Of a DNA stretch of 64,000 nucleotides, positions 56,598 through 64,000 are shown in pieces (positions within the stretch are counted from its first letter, which is position 1; each line of letters starts with the position of its first letter). Source of the stretch: Galdieria partita (taxonomy: Eukaryota > Rhodophyta > Bangiophyceae > Galdieriales > Galdieriaceae); NCBI GenBank assembly GCA_025991245.1, contig BQMJ01000063.1, forward strand, positions 62,001-126,000, in the 5' to 3' direction. Made by a program: the position numbers and the translations under genes. Below the pieces are notes generated by a model. It worked only from the letters and a program-made list of their open reading frames with translations. It had not been told where the DNA came from and searched no databases.

Positions 56598-59500
56598 ATG
56601 CTGGAACAGTCTCTTCCGTGTATACCTGTTGTTGATGGATATAACGATAACTGTAATGTTACAGAAAACTCGGAAGAGACATTTAAGGCTCTGTATAGAG
56701 GCGAGACTCAGAAGCATAGAAGAGTAGTAACTTGGAGTGGTGAAGGTCCAATTCCCGAACAATTTCGATCCTGTGATGCTTCAGAAGACTGTGGAGTAAA
56801 TAATAACCATCGGAGCCAGAGAAAAACTGACATATTATTTTATTTGAACCAAACAGAAGCCTTATTTCTAAAGAGTTTTCACTTCCAAAGGCGCCAAAAG
56901 GTTGAACTCTTATTGAATATTTTGGCGCCTTTAATCATTTTAGCAGTTTTGTACGGTATAAGTAAATTGGCTGATTCTATAATGCATGATACAGCAGTGA
57001 AATATGAAGCCAAGGATGTAGGTTACTTTATTCCACAGTTTCGAAACCCATATTATGTTGGGTAAGTCGTCTAGTTATTATTTATTGCTGTTATAATAAC
57101 GGTTCAAAATAGCACCAGTAATGAATTTCTTGTGTCACAGCCTAGTCAAGGTGAATCTGCCGGAAGTATCAGCTATCCTTCTTGTGACATCTTTTCTAAT
57201 CCATCTCAATGTGCTCTTCTTGCAACTGAGAAGAACGGACAGCCTGATATTAAGACTCCAGGGATCTTGAGTGAATTCACTCTGCAGCCTTTTGTAGGTG
57301 ATAATCCTGAGCAGTTTTTGGTGTATGGAAATTTTTCTCAATTTAGAGGAAACACTACTGAAATGCTGAAGTACTTGAGCTATTATGAAGCAGCAGAACT
57401 TTACGGGCACAATTTAATTGACTATGCTCTTTCTGTTCATACTAGTGACAAAGAAAGCAATGGTACAGTTCGAAATGGCGAGTCTGGTCGTCAAGATATA
57501 ATCCAAATATTAATGTCGAACAACCCGGGAAGTCTAGGTTTTGACAGCAGTTACTACGCAGCATTTGCATTTAGCTATATCAACACCGATATAGGAAACA
57601 AAAGTTCTTCTTCTAGACTTTCGTTTTCTGATTCTTTGAATTCTTTTTGGAAGCATACGAGTCGAGGGGTTCTGTCCACAATTGGTTTTGTTGTTGATGT
57701 TTTCTACAATGCTGTACTAACTGAAACGATGGACTACTATGAATACAATAGTTGTACTAGAGGAAACTGTCAGCTTGTTGCAAGTGTTATGAGACTTTCT
57801 GATGCTTTTTATCGTTACACTTTTGGACGAAGCTCATCTTCTGGAACTTTGTCTCCGAGAGAAGGCACTATTCGAGCAGCTGTGCCCTCAAATTTTTCAG
57901 TGCCAGACTTGTCTTCATCGTTGTCACATCTAAACTATAGCAATCCAAATGTGTCAACTCTTCTTTTGGGTTCCAATCTCACGCAGTCTGAACGATATCG
58001 ATTGACTAACCGTCTTCCTTATCATGTCGCCAATCTTTTGATGCCTATGGGAAATGGAGTGCCAGCGATTAAAAATTATTTAGACATTTATGGAATGATA
58101 GCCATAGCTTTACTCTTACATTTTCTTATTCCTTCCTACATGAGAACTCTTGTTTATGAACGAACTTCTGGTTTGAGAGTTCTTATGAAAATGATGGGAC
58201 TACAAACAGGAGTAAGTGCCTCTCAAATGAGGAAGTAGTTATTCTTACCATTTGTAGGTGTATTGGCTGGTGACTTACATTTTCATGCTTTTCATGTTTA
58301 TATTATTTTCTGCTATTATTATTGTACTGGGAATAGCTTTTCGAATAACATTTTTTACAGAAAACTATCCCTTAACTTACATAGGATTGTTCTTTGTTTG
58401 GGGAAATACGTGCATTGCATTCTCAGTATTCCTCTCAAGTTTGCTTAGAAACCCTAGTCAAGCATTGATGGTAAGAATAGCCCCAAGCATTAGTTTATTA
58501 TTGAATGAGTGATTCGTAGCTTGGATGGACATATGTTATTGTTGTAAACTTCATGGGTTTCTTATACATCACTAAACTTGTGAAATACCATGCTAGTGAG
58601 TCACTGATGAACTGGACTAGCATTTTGCCATCCTTTGCTTTTCTTCGAGCGTTGTATTACATTGGAAAAGCAAACGAAGCCGGTAAGACACGACTTTTCG
58701 TTGCATCGTAAACGCTAATTGTAGCAGGTTTTGCGGTGTCCTTAAGTGGCTCAACTGGAATGTGTAGGAAGCCTATGCCTTGCTGCACAGTCATGGTATT
58801 TTTGGCAGTTGAATGGATCATATTTCTGTTATTAGGTATATACATCGATCTGGTGTTTCCTCAACAAGGTTATCGGAAACATCCTTTATTTTTCCTTGGT
58901 TATCCTTGGTTCAATAGTACAAAACAAGGTTTCAGCATTCAAGGGCTCAAGAATTGGATTACATGCTGTCTGCCAAGAGCGGTAACTCTTTCTCCCAGAG
59001 AAGATACAGATTTGCGGATGCCTTCGTTTGACAACACAGTTTCAGGTAAAATCATACTTTTTCGTGTTGTCATGTATCCACTAACGTTAACCACAGACAT
59101 GGATTCCCCGCGAAAGTTTGACTCGAAAGATGAGGTGATATTGAATATAGATGAAGTTGGCGATGGAACACCTACTGCAAGAAGTAGGATATCCTTTCCA
59201 TTAGATGTTCTTGAGGAGCAGCGTACTTGCTATCGTGGAATTTTAAATGAAAAGCCTGGCGTCTATTTGTTCCATTTGCGAAAAGAATATCACCACAGCG
59301 GAATATTATCTTCGAACAGGCGTGTCCATGTGGCCTTGAATGATCTTTCATTTGGAATACCCATAGGAAGTTGTGTTGGAATGCTAGGAAGAAATGGAGC
59401 TGGAAAAACGACGACTGTTAGCATTATGTCAGGTACTGCAACCCTATCTGATCCGAAAGAAATATTTATCGACTACTCGCTATAGGACTCTTTCCACCAA

Positions 59501-60483
59501 CCAGCGGACAAGCTTTTCTAGGAGGTTATTCCATATGGAAGGATATGCAACAAATAAATCTGTTGACCGGAGTTTGTCCGCAACATAGCATTCTTTGGGA
59601 CGACTTGACCGCGGAAGAACATCTTCGATTCTATGCAAAGTTGAAAGGGGGAGGGTCGAATATTAAGAAACGCGTTGACAGTTTATTGGAAAGTGTTGGT
59701 TTATATTCATCTAGAAGTCAGCTGGTGGGAAAATTTAGTGGCGGAATGAAAAGAAGGCTCAGCGTTGCAATCGCCTTTGCTGGAGACCCGGAGATAGTAT
59801 TTTTAGATGAACCCAGTACAGGTATGAATAGCTTGAATGACATTCGCCGTATCATGTTGATGAATACACTTAGGTTTGGATCCTCTCTCGAAACATGCTT
59901 TATGGAAGTTTATAGAAGAACAGAAACCGGGGCGCGCCATTTTGCTGACCACTCATGCCATGGATGAAGCTGAACGTCTTTGTGACAAGGTAGTTTTCCA
60001 AAGTAACTTTGAGTTCTTGTTAACATAGCGTAGATCGGTTTGGTGTCACGCGGATCACTGTTATGTGTGGGCGATCCTGAATCTTTGAAAAATCGCTTGG
60101 GAATGGGATACCGAATTGAAGTAACTATCGAAAGTAAAAGACATGATCAGAGTGCAGCTGTTGCTAAGGATATATTGCTTAGACTGAATAGAGTGTTCGA
60201 AGGAAAAGTGGAGTTGAACCGAAACATAAATGGTCATCTGATATATAATATTCCTCGGTCTGTTGTACTACTGTCGAAGATCTTCCAGGAAGTTGCCAAG
60301 CTGACTAAGGATTTCCCAGTAAGAGATTGGGCTGTCTCTAGTAGCACTTTGGAAGATGTTTTTGTACGAGTTGTCTCAAACGACAAGAGTGACTTTCTGA
60401 ACGATATTCAAGAAATTCCGTCGTATTCTCCTCAATACTTTAGAAGATTTAGACAGCGTACTGTTTCTAGTCCTATTGCTTAA
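56598..60483 (+). CDS. ABC transporter, ABCA-type half-transporter
   Basis: Probable lipid exporter/translocase. About eight exons with traced 40-60 bp introns. Layout is one N-terminal membrane segment (LLLNILAPLIILAVLYGIS), a large Ser/Asn-rich extracellular loop of about 350 residues, a cluster of membrane spans (IYGMIAIALLLHFLIPSYM, TYIFMLFMFILFSAIIIVLG, FVWGNTCIAFSVFLSSL, VMVFLAVEWIIFLLLGI), then a single ATP-binding domain. That domain has GMLGRNGAGKTTTVSIMSG (Walker A), GVCPQHSILWDDLTAEEHL (Q-loop), FSGGMKRRLSVAIAFAGDPE (signature), IVFLDEPSTGLDP (Walker B) and ILLTTHAMDEAERLCDK (H-loop). The C-terminus resembles the ABCA regulatory segment. A single half (about 1,150 residues) fits plant/Dictyostelium ATH-type ABCAs, which dimerise. 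Confidence 0.9.
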
Positions 60484-60560
60484 CCAACCAAGAATTTTGT
60501 AGATAAAAATGGTTGCCTTAAAATTATATTACTTTAAGCGGAAACCTTATGTGCTAAACT

Positions 60561-61925
60561 TTAAGAATCCACAGATGAAAACTGACTCTTATGAAACATT
60601 CGTTCTCTATGTATCAAATGACAAGTGTACTCAACTTTGTCTAACAAGTTCGTAATACGATGCGACCAATCATTAAGAATTGCTTCACTAGACTGAGGCT
60701 TCGTAAACCAAACAATACCTGAAGGCCGATCGATTTTGGCCCAGAACACATGATTGCATACTTGATCACTTAGATACTTTTCTGTTTCCTGTTCGTCCAA
60801 ATCTAACAGCTTTGCAAGCTTTTCTACAGAAATACAAGAGTAATAAACTGTGATAACTCGAAGATTATGCTCGATAGTTCTCACATGTAAAAGGTTCAAA
60901 ACTTCCTTCTCATTCAAAAATTCCAAAAGCGAAATGCTCTTGAATTCTTGACCATAGTGTGCTATCGTTTCGGACCACTGAATAAGCTCTTTCTTTGTAT
61001 AAAATTCTAGAAGCTTCGCAAATTCTCCAAGATCTTCCAGTTGTTTATATTCTGATATCCTAAAAAGTAAGTCATTCTGCTCGTTATTGAACTGGGACAG
61101 GAGAATACAAACAACAGCATTGCGGAGTTCTTGCTTCCAAGAAGCATCTTGTTGGGCAAGCAACGTTTGATATTGCGCTATATAACACTTGCAAGCTTCT
61201 AGAAAGTCCTTATTGTAAATATGTAACCGCACCATGAGTCTATTATAAGAGAGGCGCAAATCTTCAAAAGTATCTCCTTCAAAGCTTCGGGGAGTAATTT
61301 TACGAGAGACAACTGAAGCTCGAATGTAATCTCCCTTATCCAAGGAAAGTCTTATTTGTTCAAGGATGAAAACTATTTTCTCCCTTTTATCCATCGATCC
61401 AAAAGTTTCCACTTGAAGTTCTTCCATTAGATCAGCAGCAATTGCAACATTTCCCTTTGATTCCTCTATTTCGGCAAGAGTCTTTGTGAGTCGTGCACGT
61501 TCCAGTTCAAGAAAGATCTTTCCTTCTGTAACTTCTCTCAAAACCCTGAGTACTTCTAATCTTGTGGGTTCGTCCAAGTTAGGGTCACTGAGATACGTCA
61601 TACACTCTCTCACGACTGCGGCAATTGCTTGCTTTACTTGGGCTCTTCTCTTCGACAACAGTTGAACATGTTCCATAGTGAGTTGCCAATTACCTCTTTT
61701 GTGGCAAAGTCTGATAATTTCTAAACAAACCTTTGTTGTCTCGGCGGTCAACCCTGCAAGACGGTAATTCCGTTCCAAACCCAGTAACTCTGCTAGAACT
61801 TCCGAAAGAGACTTGTATTCAGACTCTGCGATTTTCTCTTGAATCTCTTTTTCAGCTTCCCTGGTTATCTCCAACTCCATAGGTTCGTCATTTGGTGTCA
61901 GTTTTGAGTTGAAACCTCTTTCCAT
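60561..61925 (-). CDS. RPN5: 26S proteasome regulatory subunit RPN5 (PSMD12)
   Basis: PCI-domain lid subunit of the 26S proteasome. Single exon; ATG 61925 (MERGFNSKLTPNDEPMELEI) gives 454 residues, normal for the family. Helical repeat blocks include LAELLGLERNYRLAGLTAET, GNWQLTMEHVQLLSKRRAQV, KQAIAAVVRECM, ELERARLTKTLAEIEESKGN, IAADLMEELQVETFGSMDKR and EKIVFILEQIRLSL. The C-terminal PCI part has LRVITVYYSCISVEKLAKLL and WAKIDRPSGIVWFTKP, the standard RPN5 end. Convergent with the ABCA gene (77 bp). Confidence 0.94.
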   Translation of the reverse strand: MERGFNSKLTPNDEPMELEITREAEKEIQEKIAESEYKSLSEVLAELLGLERNYRLAGLTAETTKVCLEIIRLCHKRGNWQLTMEHVQLLSKRRAQVKQAIAAVVRECMTYLSDPNLDEPTRLEVLRVLREVTEGKIFLELERARLTKTLAEIEESKGNVAIAADLMEELQVETFGSMDKREKIVFILEQIRLSLDKGDYIRASVVSRKITPRSFEGDTFEDLRLSYNRLMVRLHIYNKDFLEACKCYIAQYQTLLAQQDASWKQELRNAVVCILLSQFNNEQNDLLFRISEYKQLEDLGEFAKLLEFYTKKELIQWSETIAHYGQEFKSISLLEFLNEKEVLNLLHVRTIEHNLRVITVYYSCISVEKLAKLLDLDEQETEKYLSDQVCNHVFWAKIDRPSGIVWFTKPQSSEAILNDWSHRITNLLDKVEYTCHLIHRERMFHKSQFSSVDS

Positions 61926-62277
61926 CTTTAATTTTTTGGTAAATTGTTGTTGGGATTTCTTCAACTATTCAAAACTACCAAATTGTACATAAACTGTCCT
62001 CTTAAGATGCGAACTTTATATTCATGTTATTTAGAAAAGGTTGAAGGAAACTAAAAAACTCTAATTATTCAACGACATTTGCCCAGTTACTAGCCAACGT
62101 TATAACAAGGTTCGTTACACTTTAAATAGCATTCTAAAGTTTATAGAATAAAATATTTATTACATATCAATGCAACCATTACTTACGTGCAAGAAAGACT
62201 CAGAAATGATCACAAAAAACTTCCAATCGAAACTTTTCGTAAAAACGTAGAACAGTTATCAATCTGTATTCTTTACT
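61926..62277. other. intergenic region, AT-rich
   Basis: About 350 bp between the VAP end and the RPN5 start, same strand. Very AT-rich around 62130-62165. A frame at 62187 shadows the VAP tail. No feature supported. Confidence 0.5.
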
Positions 62278-63461
62278 TCAGGGCAACTGGGACAAATGAC
62301 ATTTCTTATGACAAGTACTGTAAAGTTTTGAATAAATTATATTTTTCACTGAAGCATTACCAACCTTTCCAAAAAAGAAGCTAATAAGTACAATTAAAAA
62401 TACTTGTACAACAGAGAAACCTATGTTCCCTACTACACCATTACTTGTATTCTTCGACAAACTCTTCACACGGTAGGATGACTCTCCAGCGTCCTGAAAA
62501 TGCCCATCCTTCGCTATATGAATTTCTGCTGCATACAAGTCAAAAATAACAATTTCAACCAATTAAGAGCACTAACCTGAGTCATTGAAATCGTTTGATG
62601 ATGAAGATGCAGAGCTCTTATATTCTTCGTTTCGGTATCTAACTTCTCTCAATTTTTCAAGTTCTAAATCACGAAGAGCAAGCTCTCTATTCAATACATG
62701 GATTCTCTCCAATGCCATTTGATAACGTTCTTCCAGAGAAACAAGAGAATTATTCTTTTCTAATAACCTTTCGATAGTTATACAAGTCCTCTCTTATATA
62801 CCGAAACATACCTTGGAGACGACGCAGCTGATAGATTTATTCTTTCCCTTGTGAACCCAGAAGAGTCGTTTCCAAAGTCATCAGGAACTTTGCTATCTTC
62901 TCTAGTTGTGCCCCGCTTTATTGTTCCATTCACAACGACAGAGTCGGAAGCGAATTTCTCCGATTGAGTACTTGTATACCCTTCCGACCCTTTTGAAGTA
63001 CCTTCCATATTTTTTTGCGTAGGTTGTAGAGAAGCCTGTGAAGAATAAGCGTTTGAACTAGAGCCGAGATCCATATTCTGTCCTCCTAATACAAACTGGA
63101 CCCGAAATTTCTGCTGTAAGATTGAATCTTCCTTTACTTTTTTCCATAGCTCGTGAACATCCATTTTCGCTGCTTCTTCAGATATCCTTGTCACTTGTAT
63201 CAAGAATCTGTCCTTACTAGTCTTGAGGTCTTCTGGTGTATATTTCAAAGGTTCCAGTGTGATTAGAACGTCTTTTCTTTCCCCTGGCTTGATAACCCCA
63301 ACGTTGGGGCGTACCGAGTACCGTTGTGGCTGTGTAGTCTTTACTTTGAAGCATATATAACTCTTTGAAATATTTTCAACCGTCAAACTGGTGGAAGCAG
63401 GTTTCCCTGACTCCACAAAGAGGTCTAGTTGTTTGGTGGACAATTTCACAACCGAGTCCAT
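62278..63461 (-). CDS. VAP: VAP (VAMP-associated protein), MSP domain, tail-anchored
   Basis: ER receptor that binds FFAT-motif proteins at membrane contact sites. Three exons; introns at about 62770-62813 and 62529-62576. The MSP domain is at residues 5-125: LDLFVESGKPASTSLTVENI, CFKVKTTQPQRYSVRPNVGV, IKPGERKDVLITLEP and DRFLIQVTRI. KVKTT and RPNxG are the FFAT-binding motifs. A Ser/Thr-rich linker and a coiled coil (LEERYQMALERIHVLNRELA) follow, then a membrane segment IGFSVVQVFLIVLISFFFGK. The tail beyond that is about 25 residues, longer than the few residues of most VAPs, so an undetected intron or earlier stop is possible. Confidence 0.9.
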
Positions 63462-63871
63462 ACCACCGAAGATCTTTGGAAACTTGATTCTTTAGATGCA
63501 TTTTGTTAAAGCCAAAGCTGAACTTTAGTCTTGAAAGCAATAGTATAAAGAAATTCTTTGTGCTGTTCCTTTGCGAGTTTTATATAAAACATGTTCAAAT
63601 ACAGATATCTCGTATGTTTGACTTTGATAGTCTTTTATGAATTGCTTTATGAGATTATCGTTTTCTTAAATCATTCAATTCTTCCCTTTCTTTGTAAATA
63701 TATCAATTGTAAGTTCATACTGCTTATGAGAACTATAGACCATTCGAGAGAATATCGAATGTATACAAAACCTGCAGTTTACTGATAGAAATTGTTGGGC
63801 TATCAACTTTCACATTTTTTGGATTTTAGAATTATCTGATTCGTCTCAAGCAGCAGGTTTAAAACTTCTTC
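63462..63871. other. intergenic region, divergent promoters
   Basis: About 410 bp. A 64-codon hydrophobic frame at 63591-63785 is AT-driven and unsupported. No RNA gene seen. Confidence 0.5.
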
Positions 63872-64000
63872 ATGTTTCTCAGCAATGAACTTTCAACGTT
63901 ATCTCGTGCTTTTGTTGTCTCGAACATTTCTCAGCGTACAGTTGATTGTCGTGGTTGCTGGCTAACTAGAAAGAAAGTTGGAACAGTTTCCGGAGCTCCT
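63872..64000 (+). CDS. 5' end of an unidentified gene with an organellar leader (partial)
   Basis: ATG 63872 opens 43 codons to the window edge without a stop. The product (MFLSNELSTLSRAFVVSNIS, then QRTVDCRGCWLTRKKVGT) is rich in Ser/Arg/Thr with few acids, as expected of a transit peptide. No domain is reached. It may be a chance frame. Confidence 0.3.
   Translation, partial: MFLSNELSTLSRAFVVSNISQRTVDCRGCWLTRKKVGTVSGAP

Noticed and set aside
59440-59490. Apparent premature stop right after Walker A in the ABCA gene
   Set aside because: It is inside a normal GT-AG intron; splicing restores SGLFPPTSGQAFLGG and the rest of the ATP-binding domain.
63591-63785. 64-codon hydrophobic frame
   Set aside because: Phe/Ile/Leu/Tyr richness follows from AT-rich DNA; no support.

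Overview
The window is nuclear DNA from a compact, intron-bearing, plastid-containing eukaryote. The introns I could trace are nearly all 44 to 62 bp long and mostly run GTAAGT/GTATGT to TAG/AAG. Genes are packed on both strands, often less than 100 bp apart. Nucleus-encoded plastid proteins are present: a sigma-70 factor, ribosomal protein L10 with a leader, and a DUF4079 membrane protein. Together these point to a unicellular red alga of the Cyanidiophyceae, most likely Galdieria. That assignment is inference from architecture and gene content. I see no transposon, retroelement, viral remnant, CRISPR array, rRNA or convincing tRNA.

Layout. 1-9 kb: a GT90 glycosyltransferase, mitochondrial Hsp70, the SPRTN protease divergent from DDB2, and a small organellar RRM protein. 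9-15 kb: an IPC-synthase-like PAP2 enzyme, a degenerate aconitase-fold protein, a DusA-type tRNA-modifying enzyme and a plastid sigma factor. 15-27 kb: plastid L10, DCAF1, an M17 aminopeptidase (NPEPL1 type), a DUF4079 protein, a mitochondrial FMN split-barrel protein and the ribosome-assembly GTPase NOG2. 27-37 kb: an F-box/DCAF12-like WD40 protein, a small MYND-finger protein, HtrA, ThiD, WRAP73, an ANTH-domain protein, a small membrane protein and an ELMO-domain protein. 37-47 kb: VPS51, PAF1, a heat shock factor, a DGAT1-type MBOAT acyltransferase and a bZIP factor. 47-64 kb: an RNase D-like exonuclease, an unrecognised protein, POLE2, a Mei2-like RNA-binding protein, an ABCA half-transporter, RPN5, a VAP protein and the start of another gene.

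The genes are mostly conserved housekeeping genes and do not form one pathway. Three themes recur. Ubiquitin/proteasome genes: DDB2 and DCAF1 with DDB1-binding WDxR motifs, an F-box/DCAF12 hybrid, and RPN5. Genome maintenance: SPRTN, DDB2 and POLE2. Membrane traffic and lipid: VPS51, VAP, ANTH, ELMO, DGAT1, IPC synthase and ABCA.

Points most worth a second look: an aconitase-like protein that has lost its catalytic motifs; an F-box fused to a DCAF12-type propeller; a 4-bp ATGA overlap between HtrA and ThiD; three GC-AG introns, all GCAAGT; and divergent start codons only 13 bp apart.
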